Source: Collinsella sp. AF08-23 (GTDB lineage Bacteria > Actinomycetota > Coriobacteriia > Coriobacteriales > Coriobacteriaceae). Taken from it: a DNA stretch of 64,000 bases. Both the position numbers and the translations under genes were made by a program. Below are positions 36,857-44,704 of this stretch, one piece after another. The notes below the pieces were generated by a model. The model made no database searches. It saw nothing but the letters and a program-made list of their open reading frames with translations, and was not told the DNA's origin. The DNA is taken from the NCBI RefSeq assembly GCF_003479805.1, contig NZ_QUHV01000002.1, forward strand, positions 1-64,000, read 5' to 3'. Numbering within the stretch: position 1 is the stretch's first letter; the number at the start of each line of letters is the position of its first letter.

Positions 36857-37409
36857 GGAATGCCTCCTGGGGCAGTGCACGCAGGACGAGCCGGGCGGCA
36901 ACGCCCACGGCGGCCCCGCACAGGACGCCGGACACGGCGAGCGCGGGCATGTTGGCGAGCGCGACGCGGCTGGAGAGCAGCACGGCGACGGCGATGAGCT
37001 GGCCGGCGTTATGGGCGAGCCCGCCGAGCACCGAGGTGGCGACGGTGGAAAAGGCCCCGCTGCGCACGGCGAGTGCCATGACGGCCCAGGACAGCAGGCC
37101 GCCCGCCAGGGAAAAGACGAGCATCTGCAGGTTGGCGAACAGCAGCGTCGAGGCGATGACCTTGATGAACATGAGGAAGAGGCCCGCTTTCGCGCCCAGG
37201 CGCTCGAGTGCCATGAGGATTACGACGTTGCCCAGGCCCAGCTTCACGCCGGGCACGGTGACGGGCAGGGGGATGAGTAGTTCGAGGTAGCCGCATACGA
37301 GCGCGGCGGCGGTGAGCACGCCGTAGAGCGCGGCGCGCCGTCCGGGGGAGGTCGGCACCGTGGGCGCCGTGCGTCGCCTGTTATCGGATGTGTCAGCTGA
37401 GTTTCTCAT
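36849..37409 (-). CDS. Gx transporter family / heptaprenyl diphosphate synthase component I-like membrane protein
   Basis: A 186-residue protein with about five hydrophobic helices after a short polar N-terminus. PVTVPGVKLGLGNVVILMAL and the HNAGQLIAVAVLL segment match the family annotated as Gx transporter or heptaprenyl synthase component I. Its function is unproven; the fold resembles ECF S components. ATG 37409 was chosen because a TATAAT lies only eight bases before it, so the message may be leaderless; ATG 37418 is the alternative. It is co-transcribed with apbE. Confidence 0.75.
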   Translation of the reverse strand: MRNSADTSDNRRRTAPTVPTSPGRRAALYGVLTAAALVCGYLELLIPLPVTVPGVKLGLGNVVILMALERLGAKAGLFLMFIKVIASTLLFANLQMLVFSLAGGLLSWAVMALAVRSGAFSTVATSVLGGLAHNAGQLIAVAVLLSSRVALANMPALAVSGVLCGAAVGVAARLVLRALPQEAFHG

Positions 37410-37475
37410 ACTTGTCATTATACGGGTTGGGTACGCTGTTAGGAGTTTGGCACCCAATACGAGAGGAGAGCCCTC

Positions 37476-37835
37476 ATGGCCGTCCTGTTTATCGAATACC
37501 CCAAGTGCACTACCTGCAAAAAGGCCAAGAAATGGCTGGATGAGCATGGCGTCGAGTACACCGATCGCCATATCGTCGAGGATAATCCCACGGCGGCGGA
37601 GCTGGCGGAGTGGCACGAGCGCTCCGGCCTGCCGCTGCGCCGCTTCTTCAACACGAGCGGCATGAAGTACCGCGAGCTCGGCATCAAGGCCAAGCTCGAC
37701 GCCGGCATGACGGACGAGGAGGCGTACGCCCTGCTCGCCACGGATGGCATGCTGGTCAAGCGCCCGATCATCGTGACCGACAACGCGGTTCTCACGGGCT
37801 TTAAAGAGGCCGCGTGGGAGGAGGCGCTGCTCTAA
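37476..37835 (+). CDS. ArsC/Spx-family thioredoxin-fold protein
   Basis: A 119-residue protein with the redox pair Cys11-Cys14 in EYPKCTTCKKAKKWLDEHG. GMKYRELGIK and LVKRPIIVTDN follow, typical of the ArsC/Spx/YffB group. Members are arsenate reductases, RNA-polymerase-binding stress regulators or unknown; the sequence does not decide. GAGAGGAGAG precedes the ATG. It stands alone between the divergent Gx transporter gene and larB. Confidence 0.88.
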   Translation: MAVLFIEYPKCTTCKKAKKWLDEHGVEYTDRHIVEDNPTAAELAEWHERSGLPLRRFFNTSGMKYRELGIKAKLDAGMTDEEAYALLATDGMLVKRPIIVTDNAVLTGFKEAAWEEALL

Positions 37836-37937
37836 GCGTCTGTTGGAAATAGGAGGGCCGCCGTCGGTCCATGCCTCGGCTCTCCCTTAAAAATGTCTAT
37901 GGGAATTGTCTTGTTGAGGACAGTGAAACGTCAGAAC

Positions 37938-37967
37938 GCCATAGGTAATTTCCGTTTTGCCATAGGT
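37938..37967 (+). promoter_or_regulatory. Spaced direct repeat before larB
   Basis: GCCATAGGT occurs at 37938-37946 and 37959-37967, 21 bp apart, which is two helical turns, on the same face of the DNA. It lies 20 bases before larB and could be an operator. NikR is the obvious metal regulator in the window, but this does not match the known NikR palindrome. Confidence 0.35.
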
Positions 37968-37986
37968 GGTCTTGTGGGGGGTACTG

Positions 37987-38751
37987 ATGGAGATACACGA
38001 ACTGGAAGGGCTTGCCCATGCTGTTGCGGATGGGCGGATGTCGCCCGAGGAGCTGGTACATCAGGTTCGCGTGGATGCGGTGACCGACCTCGAATACGCC
38101 TGCGTTGACAACCAACGAGGTGTTCGCACCGGTGTGTCCGAAGTGATATACGGGGCGGGGAAGACACCCGAACAGATTGCCGGCATCGTTTCCGCGATGC
38201 TTGCCGTCGGACAGGAGCGGGTGCTCATCACACGCCTGGATGCGCAAAAGGCAGAGCGGCTGCGGGGTCTTGGATGCGGCTTTTCGTATCACCAAGGCGC
38301 TCGTGCCGGTGTGGTGGGCGAGCTGCCCGAACCCAACGGGAACGGGGAGGTCCTCATCATCACCGCCGGCACAAGCGACATTCCAGTTGCAGAGGAGGCC
38401 GCGCTGACTGCGCGGTTTTTGGGAAACCGCGTACGCGTGGTGCACGATGCGGGCGTTGCTGGGATTCATAGGCTCCTCTCGCACGGTGAGGATATCTCCG
38501 GCGCGCAGGTAATCATCGCGATCGCCGGTATGGAGGGAGCGCTGCCCAGCGTGGTTGCTGGGTTGGCGAGCTGCCCGGTCATCGCGGTTCCCACGAGCGT
38601 GGGTTACGGGGCGAATCTCGGTGGCGTCACCGCCCTGCTTGCCATGGTGAACAGCTGCGCGAGCGGCGTCTCGGTGGTCAACATCGATAACGGTTTTGGT
38701 GCTGCCTACCAGGCGTCTTTAATCAACCATCTTTCGAGCGGGGAGGCGTGA
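37987..38751 (+). CDS. larB: Nickel-pincer cofactor biosynthesis protein LarB
   Basis: Carboxylates and hydrolyses nicotinic acid adenine dinucleotide, the first step to the nickel-pincer nucleotide used by lactate racemase. The C-terminal half is PurE-like: LIITAGTSDIPVAEEAA, VAGIHRLLSHGE, IAIAGMEGALPSVVAGL and VPTSVGYGANLGG. The length is 254 residues; ATG 37987 follows GGGGGG. LarC follows with overlapping stop and start. LarE and LarA are not in the window. Confidence 0.94.
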   Translation: MEIHELEGLAHAVADGRMSPEELVHQVRVDAVTDLEYACVDNQRGVRTGVSEVIYGAGKTPEQIAGIVSAMLAVGQERVLITRLDAQKAERLRGLGCGFSYHQGARAGVVGELPEPNGNGEVLIITAGTSDIPVAEEAALTARFLGNRVRVVHDAGVAGIHRLLSHGEDISGAQVIIAIAGMEGALPSVVAGLASCPVIAVPTSVGYGANLGGVTALLAMVNSCASGVSVVNIDNGFGAAYQASLINHLSSGEA

Positions 38752-40151
38752 TGCATATGAAGTGCGAGGGAAGAGACGACGGCGAGCTCCGCGTGGGCGA
38801 CTCGAGTGCCGCGCTGTGGCTCGATTGCCAGGCGGGTATTGCGGGCGATATGCTCGTGGCGGCGCTGCTCGATGCGGCTCCGGACCGCGCGGAGGCGGAG
38901 GCGGTCGTGACGGCCGCCCTGGAGAGCCTACATGTGGAGGGATTCGACATCGCGGTGACGCGCGTGGTGAAGGCGGGCTTGTCGTGCCTTGATTTCAATG
39001 TGATCCTCGACGAGGCGCATGAGAATCACGATCACGACATGGAATATCTGCACGGCCATGCGCACGCCGTACACGGTGCGTGTGAACATGCGCTCCACGA
39101 GCACGCCCACGAGCACGCCCACGAGCACGCCCACGAGCACCGGGGCCTTGCGGAGATCAACGCGATCATCGAGTCCGCGCACATGGAGCCCGGGGCGCGT
39201 GAGTTGGCGCAGCGGACGTTCGCGATTTTGGCCGATGCAGAGGCCAAGGCGCACGGCGTTCCCGCTGACCAGGTGCATTTCCATGAAGTCGGCGCCGTCG
39301 ATTCGATCGTGGACGTCGTTGCGGCGTCGGTGCTTGTCGATTATCTCGGCATCGGCCGCGTCTGCGTACCCGTTCTCGTTGAGGGCCACGGAACGGTCCG
39401 CTGCCAGCACGGGGTCATCCCGGTGCCTGTCCCCGCGACCCTCAACATTTGCGCCGCGCACGGCTTGCCGCTCGCCCCGTGCGAGGTGGAGGGCGAGCTC
39501 GTCACACCAACGGGTGCTGCTCTCGTTGCCGCCCTCGACCCCGCCTTCGATTTGCCTGCGCGGTACACCGTTCGCGCCGTCGGCCTTGGCGCCGGAAAAC
39601 GCACCTACAGCAGGCCTTCGGTTCTGCGCGCGGTGCTCATAGAAGAGGAGCGCGGCTCGGGGCTGCAAACCTCGGTGGATTCGGAAGGGGTTTGGACGCG
39701 CGCCGCCGAGCTCGTGGCGCCGACGAGGATCGTCAAGCTCGAGTGCGATATCGACGATGCGACATCGGAGCAGATGGCGTATGCAGCCTCCGAGCTCGCT
39801 CGTGCCGGCGCGCGAGAGGTGCACTGGCTGCCCATTTTCTCCAAGAAGGGTCGCCCCGCTTATCAGTTGCAGGTGCTGTGTCAGTCCAGCGAGGTCCCAG
39901 CGCTGGAATCGATCATCTTCGCCGAAACCCCCACCCTCGGCATTAGGCGCATCGAATGCGAGCGTACGGTTCTCGCGCGTGAGCGCGCGACGGTCCAAAC
40001 CCCCTTTGGGCCCGTTACGGTTAAGCGCGCGACGCTCCCAGACGGCACGAAGCGCGTTAAGCCTGAATACGAGGACTGTGCCGCCTTAGCGCGCACGTGT
40101 GGGGTCCCGCTGCACGAGGTGGTCGAAGCCGCCATTTTGTCCGCGCGGTAA
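38751..40151 (+). CDS. larC: Nickel-inserting cyclometallase LarC, single reading frame
   Basis: Inserts nickel into the pincer nucleotide in a CTP-dependent reaction. It has 466 residues, beginning LWLDCQAGIAGDMLVAALLD, with VHFHEVGAVDSIVDVVAA, VEGELVTPTGAAL, and the C-terminal LECDIDDATSEQMAYA and VHWLPIFSKKGRP. In Lactobacillus plantarum the protein is made by a programmed frameshift (LarC1/LarC2); here it is continuous. A His-rich stretch near residues 105-131 (HEHAHEHAHEHAHEH) comes from tandem 12-bp repeats and may store nickel. ATG 38751 shares one base with the larB stop. Confidence 0.94.
   Translation: MHMKCEGRDDGELRVGDSSAALWLDCQAGIAGDMLVAALLDAAPDRAEAEAVVTAALESLHVEGFDIAVTRVVKAGLSCLDFNVILDEAHENHDHDMEYLHGHAHAVHGACEHALHEHAHEHAHEHAHEHRGLAEINAIIESAHMEPGARELAQRTFAILADAEAKAHGVPADQVHFHEVGAVDSIVDVVAASVLVDYLGIGRVCVPVLVEGHGTVRCQHGVIPVPVPATLNICAAHGLPLAPCEVEGELVTPTGAALVAALDPAFDLPARYTVRAVGLGAGKRTYSRPSVLRAVLIEEERGSGLQTSVDSEGVWTRAAELVAPTRIVKLECDIDDATSEQMAYAASELARAGAREVHWLPIFSKKGRPAYQLQVLCQSSEVPALESIIFAETPTLGIRRIECERTVLARERATVQTPFGPVTVKRATLPDGTKRVKPEYEDCAALARTCGVPLHEVVEAAILSAR
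39096..39140 (+). repeat. 12-bp tandem repeats inside larC
   Basis: Three full copies of CACGAGCACGCC and nine further bases, encoding alternating His-Glu-His-Ala. The repeat is in frame, so copy-number change would only lengthen or shorten the His tract. Confidence 0.95.
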
Positions 40152-40378
40152 AACCCCAGGTGAGCGGGGTCTGAGAACCCCGTCTACTTGGCTGTGCGAG
40201 AGATTCGTTACAAAAACGGTCGATTTGCGGCATGCGCGGCCGATTTTGCGTCGCGGGGCTACGATACACTAGTTAATCGGGCGCGCCACATGTCCGAATG
40301 CCTGCGGGGTCGGTGTCTGCCGCCGCGTCGAGGAGTCTTTGAAGTCGGCATGGAAGAACGAAAAGATGGGGGATCGGT

Positions 40379-40939
40379 ATGAAGCTCATCATTGCATCGG
40401 ATATTCACGGCTCTGCCTATTGGGCAGAGCGCCTTATGAGCGTAATTGACCATGAGCGCCCCGATCACGTGGTGCTTCTTGGCGACCTGCTTTACCATGG
40501 CCCCCGCAACGACCTTCCGCGCGATTATGCGCCCAAGCGCGTGATCGCGCTGCTCAACGAGCTTGCTTTGTCCGGCCGCTTGGTCGCGGTGCGGGGTAAC
40601 TGCGAGGCAGAGGTCGACCAGATGGTGCTTGACTTCCCCTGTATGGCGGACAGCGCCACGCTGATTGACCCGCAGGGCCGCACGCTGTTCTGCACGCACG
40701 GTCACGTGTTCGGCGCGGGCATGCACAACAGCGTCGACCGTGTTCCGTGCCTTCCTCAGGGCTCCGCGCTGCTGTACGGGCACACGCACGTCAAAGTGAA
40801 CGGCCCGAGTAGTGAACACTCCGGGCTGTGGTTATTCAACCCTGGCAGCGTGTCGATCCCCAAAGACGGAACGAACAGCTGTGGCACCTACGACAGCGAA
40901 AAACCGCTGGATCAGGCCTTCGACCACGTACTGTTGTAA
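40379..40939 (+). CDS. YfcE-family metallophosphodiesterase
   Basis: Calcineurin-like phosphoesterase of 186 residues. The metal motifs appear in order: IIASDIHGSAYW, LLGDLLYHGPRND, VRGNCEAEVD, CTHGHVFG and YGHTHVKV. The substrate in the cell is unknown; E. coli YfcE cleaves phosphodiesters in vitro. It starts at ATG 40379 after GGGGGATCG. mazG follows 34 bases later. The 227 bases before it hold no gene; a GATACACT at about 40261-40268 may be part of its promoter. Confidence 0.9.
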   Translation: MKLIIASDIHGSAYWAERLMSVIDHERPDHVVLLGDLLYHGPRNDLPRDYAPKRVIALLNELALSGRLVAVRGNCEAEVDQMVLDFPCMADSATLIDPQGRTLFCTHGHVFGAGMHNSVDRVPCLPQGSALLYGHTHVKVNGPSSEHSGLWLFNPGSVSIPKDGTNSCGTYDSEKPLDQAFDHVLL

Positions 40940-40973
40940 AAACAGCACTGCGAGCGGAAATGAGGAGAAGACC

Positions 40974-41846
40974 ATGGCCGAATGGAAAGAGACGGACTCG
41001 TCGAGTTTGGCAGCCCTCACGCGTGATACGTCCACGCTTGCAGATGCGGCGGAGAGCATGCAGAGTCTGGTCGAGACTATCTGGCGCCTGCGTCAGCCGG
41101 ACGGCTGCCCGTGGGATCGAGAACAGACCCACGAGAGCATTGCCAAGAACATGATCGAGGAAGCCTATGAGGCCGTCGACTGCATCGAACAAAATGACGA
41201 GGTCCATCTGCGCGAGGAGCTCGGCGATGTGCTCATGCAGGTGGTTCTGCACGCGCAGATCGCGGCGGATGCTGGTGCCTTCACCATGACGGACGTTGCG
41301 CGCGACATCAATCGAAAGCTGATTCGCCGCCATCCCCACGTGTTCGGCGATGACACCGGCGCAGCCAAGGACGCCCGCGAAGTGCTCGAGATCTGGGATA
41401 GCGTAAAGCTTTCCGAGAAGAGCGACAAGGATTCGGCCGCCGTTGCCCAAGGCCAGATGCCGCAAGGTTTGCTCGATGGGGTGCCGAGGGCTCTTCCCGC
41501 CCTGATGGAGGCGCAAAAGGTCTCGCGCAAGGCGGCTGCCGTCGGGTTCGAATGGGAGACCGTCGAGGACGTGTGGGCAAAGGTCGCCGAGGAGCGCGCC
41601 GAGTTCGAGGCCGAGGATCCGCGCAGCGAAGCGCGCGCCATGGAGTTCGGGGACATGCTCTTCGCCCTCGTCAACGTCGCCCGCAAAGAGGGCATCGACG
41701 CGGAGAGTGCGTTGCGCGCGAGCACCGCGAAGTTCCGTGCGCGTTGGGAATCCATGGAGGGCGCGGCGTATCGCAAAGGAATGCCAATTGAGGGCCTCAC
41801 GACGGACGAGCTCAACGAGCTGTGGGATCACTCCAAGCGGGGTTAG
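40974..41846 (+). CDS. mazG: Nucleoside triphosphate pyrophosphohydrolase MazG
   Basis: Hydrolyses (d)NTPs, including aberrant ones, to monophosphates. It has 290 residues and two MazG domains. The first has LRQPDGCPWDREQTHESI, EEAYEAVD and REELGDVLMQVVLHA. The second has VGFEWETVEDVWAKVAEE and MEFGDMLFALVNVAR. ATG 40974 follows GAGGAG; the upstream open frame would overlap the phosphodiesterase gene and is rejected. Its 3' end overlaps the convergent membrane-protein gene by 35 bases. Confidence 0.94.
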   Translation: MAEWKETDSSSLAALTRDTSTLADAAESMQSLVETIWRLRQPDGCPWDREQTHESIAKNMIEEAYEAVDCIEQNDEVHLREELGDVLMQVVLHAQIAADAGAFTMTDVARDINRKLIRRHPHVFGDDTGAAKDAREVLEIWDSVKLSEKSDKDSAAVAQGQMPQGLLDGVPRALPALMEAQKVSRKAAAVGFEWETVEDVWAKVAEERAEFEAEDPRSEARAMEFGDMLFALVNVARKEGIDAESALRASTAKFRARWESMEGAAYRKGMPIEGLTTDELNELWDHSKRG

Positions 41847-42264
41847 ATCGGGCGCTCATCCACATCCATCCAAAGCGGAGGCCGGCAAGCGTGAGCGCCA
41901 GTCCGAGTCCGGTATAGAAGACGGCGATGAAGACTTCGGGCGCAAGGCCGAATGCCCTGATCGAGATGCCTCCCGTCATCATGACCGCCATGATGAGGAA
42001 TGCCGGGACATCGAAGAACTTGAGGAAGAAGTGGCGCTCCTCTTCGTACGAGGCAATGCGCGCCGTGTGCTTGACCACGAGCTTCCCGAACACGAAAAGC
42101 CAGAAGACGGCGCCCACCGCGGCGGAAAGCAAGATGTTGATCGGGGTCACGTGGTTGTTGGCGTAGGCTTCGAAGCCTATGCGGGCGATGTTGATGCCCG
42201 CGGCAAGCCAGACGATGCTCGCGATGAGTAGCAGCGTGTGCTTGCGGACGGTGAATAGGTTCAT
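41812..42264 (-). CDS. Small membrane protein of unknown function
   Basis: A 150-residue protein with four hydrophobic helices: HTLLLIASIVWLAAGINIAR, INILLSAAVGAVFWLFVFG, FFDVPAFLIMAVMMTGGI and APEVFIAVFYTGLGLALTL. I cannot name the family. It follows the HsmA-like gene by 28 bases on the same strand (AGGAGGCCCC before ATG), so both are probably under the TetR-type regulator encoded divergently. Confidence 0.75.
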   Translation of the reverse strand: MNLFTVRKHTLLLIASIVWLAAGINIARIGFEAYANNHVTPINILLSAAVGAVFWLFVFGKLVVKHTARIASYEEERHFFLKFFDVPAFLIMAVMMTGGISIRAFGLAPEVFIAVFYTGLGLALTLAGLRFGWMWMSARSNPAWSDPTAR

Positions 42265-42292
42265 GGGGCCTCCTTAGATGGTTCGTCCGCGG

Positions 42293-42787
42293 TTACGCGC
42301 GCGACGAATGAGGACGAAATACGAGACAGGCGGCAACGCCGGCGACGAGCACGCTCAGGATGACCGAGGGCGTTGTGCCAAGTTTGATGAAAGGGATGCC
42401 CACAAGCAGGCCGATGACGTAGGGGACGAGCCAGGCGATCCACACGGCGGCGCTCAGACGGTGAAACGTCTGCTCACGCTTGAGGGCACTGGCGTTATGG
42501 GCTCTGCCCTGCACGTAGACGACCGTTGCCCAGATGGCATGGAAGAGCATGAGGACGATGGCGGCGAGTCCGGTTATGCCGTGGATGGCGGGCGTAGTGG
42601 CGGCGCTTTCGCGCGCAATGATGCTCATGAGCGTGGTGCCGGTGGTGTCGCACGCAAGGCCGCACCAGAAGAAGGCGAGGTGGATCCCGCGCAGGCGACC
42701 GTCAGCACGCTCCTTGAACACGCCGATGGTATACAAGATGAGAGCGCCAGTGATGGCAAGGCTGGCGAACATGAGCATGGGGGACAT
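42293..42787 (-). CDS. HsmA-family (TIGR03987-like) membrane protein
   Basis: A 164-residue protein with about five helices. LAITGALILYTIGVFKERAD, IHLAFFWCGLACDTTGTTLM and HGITGLAAIVLMLFHAIWA fit the HsmA/TIGR03987 family as I remember it; its function is unknown. AAAGGAGC precedes the ATG. It is divergent from the TetR gene, with the double operator at 42839-42868 between them, so it is the likely repression target. Confidence 0.75.
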   Translation of the reverse strand: MSPMLMFASLAITGALILYTIGVFKERADGRLRGIHLAFFWCGLACDTTGTTLMSIIARESAATTPAIHGITGLAAIVLMLFHAIWATVVYVQGRAHNASALKREQTFHRLSAAVWIAWLVPYVIGLLVGIPFIKLGTTPSVILSVLVAGVAACLVFRPHSSRA

Positions 42788-42832
42788 GAAAGCTCCTTTC
42801 AGGCGGCGTCGCTATGACCCCGCGAGGCGGTG

Positions 42833-42868
42833 TATAATATGAACGATGTTCATATGAACGGCGTTCAT
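42833..42868. promoter_or_regulatory. TetR operator pair overlapping divergent promoters
   Basis: TATAAT at 42833-42838 is followed at once by two adjacent 15-bp palindromes, ATGAACGATGTTCAT (42839-42853) and ATGAACGGCGTTCAT (42854-42868). The reverse strand reads TATTATAC across the same place. The palindromes differ only in the two central bases. Binding here would block transcription both ways. Confidence 0.8.
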
Positions 42869-42964
42869 ATTAGGAGCATGACACTGTGGAAACAAGTCGG
42901 GGGCTGGCTTGCTGGTAAAGACCCTGAACGTTCCACGCTTCTGTTCAGAAGGGAAGGCGGGGCC

Positions 42965-43534
42965 ATGAGCAGCAAGAAGGCGATTTCACGCAATCGTATT
43001 ATCGAGGTCGCGTTTGGCATGGCGCGCGAATCGGGGCTGGCGTCGCTCAGCGTGCGCGCCATCGCAGAGGCTTGCGGCGTGGCGACCGGCACGATATACA
43101 ACCATGTGCCCGACGTCGCCGAGCTGCGAACGGAGGTGCTGCAGCGTTTTTGGCGCGAGGCGATCGAAGCGGCGGAGCTCGAGACGTGCACGCGCGATGC
43201 CGAGACCGCGCTGGACTACTGCCGTCGCCTTTCGAATGCCCTGTCCAGCTCGCTCGAGGGGTTCCGCACCGCGTGGCTCCGCGACATGGGGGCGCTCGAC
43301 GGCAGGACGCGTCAGCGGACCATGGAGGCGGAGCGAGCATGTCTGGGGGACCTGCACGAGACGGTCAGGCACGCATTCGAGAGGGACGCGGCTATCACCA
43401 GCCGGGCTCGCGATTGCGTTCAAATGGATGCGGTGGTGGACTTCGCCTGGCAGGCGATGCTCGACGCGATGAAACGGGGCGATGGGTCATGTGAGACGCT
43501 TTTTGCCCTCATGGAGCTCGCGCTCTATACGTAG
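42965..43534 (+). CDS. TetR-family transcriptional regulator
   Basis: A 189-residue repressor-type protein. The N-terminal helix-turn-helix reads NRIIEVAFGMARESGLASLS, then IAEACGVATGTIYNHVPDV. The all-helical C-terminal domain is variable, as expected for ligand sensing. ATG 42965 follows GGCGGGG; the longer frame from 42830 would cross the operator and is rejected, leaving a 5' leader of about 120 bases. It probably represses itself and the two membrane protein genes on the other strand. Confidence 0.9.
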   Translation: MSSKKAISRNRIIEVAFGMARESGLASLSVRAIAEACGVATGTIYNHVPDVAELRTEVLQRFWREAIEAAELETCTRDAETALDYCRRLSNALSSSLEGFRTAWLRDMGALDGRTRQRTMEAERACLGDLHETVRHAFERDAAITSRARDCVQMDAVVDFAWQAMLDAMKRGDGSCETLFALMELALYT

Positions 43535-43622
43535 CTCGCAAAGCCTGCACATCTGCATTCGCCCCGCGTGCCATAATGAGGGAAACAAAGCGCACATACA
43601 CCCTCAACCGCACAAGGCGCAT

Positions 43623-44696
43623 ATGGCATCTACTTCGAACACAACTGCACGTATCTCTCGCGGAATCGATCCCGGCAAGACCGGAGACCTTTCTGCTGCC
43701 CGTCAGGCCGCAGCGGTGCATGCCGCCGAGGCGCGAGTCGCGGCCAAGCGCGCGTCGGCTCTGGAGCACATGAACGGCAAGCCGGGCTCCGCAGGCGACG
43801 AGGGGGCGGCGACGGCAAAGCCCACCCGGCGTTCGGCACGGGGGAGCGAGGTCGCAGCACGTGAGAAAAAAGAGCGCCGCGATGCTCGCAAGCAGGGCTC
43901 CCGCAGTTCCGACCGCGCGGGCTTTCGCTCGTCGTCGGGGGGAGGGCCTGCTGGCGGAGCGCATGCCGGCGTTGGTCGCAGGAGCCGCGGCGGCGCACCC
44001 CGGGAATCGCAGGCGTCTCAACGCGCTGCCATGAAGTACGCAACGGACAACCGGGCGGTTCGATGGCTGTACGATTTCACCACGGGCCCGAGCCGTCACC
44101 TGTTCTATCTGATCATCGCCGCAATCGTGGGCGTGGGCGTGTACATGCCCGTGCGCGACTTTTACATCGCCCATCGCACCGAGGCGATTTTGCAAGAGCA
44201 GAAGGCTATTCGCGAAACCTATAACGATTCGTTAGGAGAAGAGGTCGAGTCCCTGCTCTCGCAGGAGGGCGTTGAGGACGCGGCGCGCAGGGATTATGGC
44301 ATGGTCATGCCCGGCGAGAAGACCATCACAGTTGAGGGTCTGGACGAGAACGGCGACCCGGTTGTGGTCGATACCAGCGCGCAGGGCGAGGATGGGGAGG
44401 CCTCGGGTGGTGCCTCTGGCGCGGACGGTGCTTCCGAGGAGGATCCCGCAAACGCCAATGGCGCCGCATCCAAGCAGGAGAAGGACACGATCAAGGGGGC
44501 CGATGCGGCCAGTAAGGACGCCTCATCTGCTGACAATGGCTCCTCCAAGTCCACGGACAACCCCAAGACGTCGGCGGAAGTGGAGGCCGCCGAACAGGCG
44601 GTTCTCGAGAATTCCGCCTGGTACTGGAAGGTGCTTGACGTGATCTTCTTCTTTGATGGCGTCAACGGTATGGCGGTTGTCTCAACGGGGGAATAG
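43623..44696 (+). CDS. FtsB/DivIC-type septum formation initiator with long flanking tails
   Basis: A 357-residue single-pass membrane protein. The cytoplasmic N-terminus (about 140 residues) is Arg/Lys/Ser-rich and low in complexity. The membrane helix HLFYLIIAAIVGVGVYMP is followed by a short coiled coil (EAILQEQKAIRETYNDSLGEEV) and YGMVMPGEKTI, the usual DivIC end. An acidic Ser/Ala/Asp-rich tail continues to the C-terminus. Coriobacterial homologues with such tails seem likely but were not checked. The Shine-Dalgarno is weak (AAGG). A Ppx/GppA gene follows after eight bases, a common pairing. Confidence 0.85.
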   Translation: MASTSNTTARISRGIDPGKTGDLSAARQAAAVHAAEARVAAKRASALEHMNGKPGSAGDEGAATAKPTRRSARGSEVAAREKKERRDARKQGSRSSDRAGFRSSSGGGPAGGAHAGVGRRSRGGAPRESQASQRAAMKYATDNRAVRWLYDFTTGPSRHLFYLIIAAIVGVGVYMPVRDFYIAHRTEAILQEQKAIRETYNDSLGEEVESLLSQEGVEDAARRDYGMVMPGEKTITVEGLDENGDPVVVDTSAQGEDGEASGGASGADGASEEDPANANGAASKQEKDTIKGADAASKDASSADNGSSKSTDNPKTSAEVEAAEQAVLENSAWYWKVLDVIFFFDGVNGMAVVSTGE

Positions 44697-44704
44697 GAGT
44701 GTCC

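Noticed and set aside
39096..39140. CRISPR-like or regulatory repeat
   Set aside because: The 12-bp units are contiguous, in frame within larC and encode a His-rich tract; there are no spacers.
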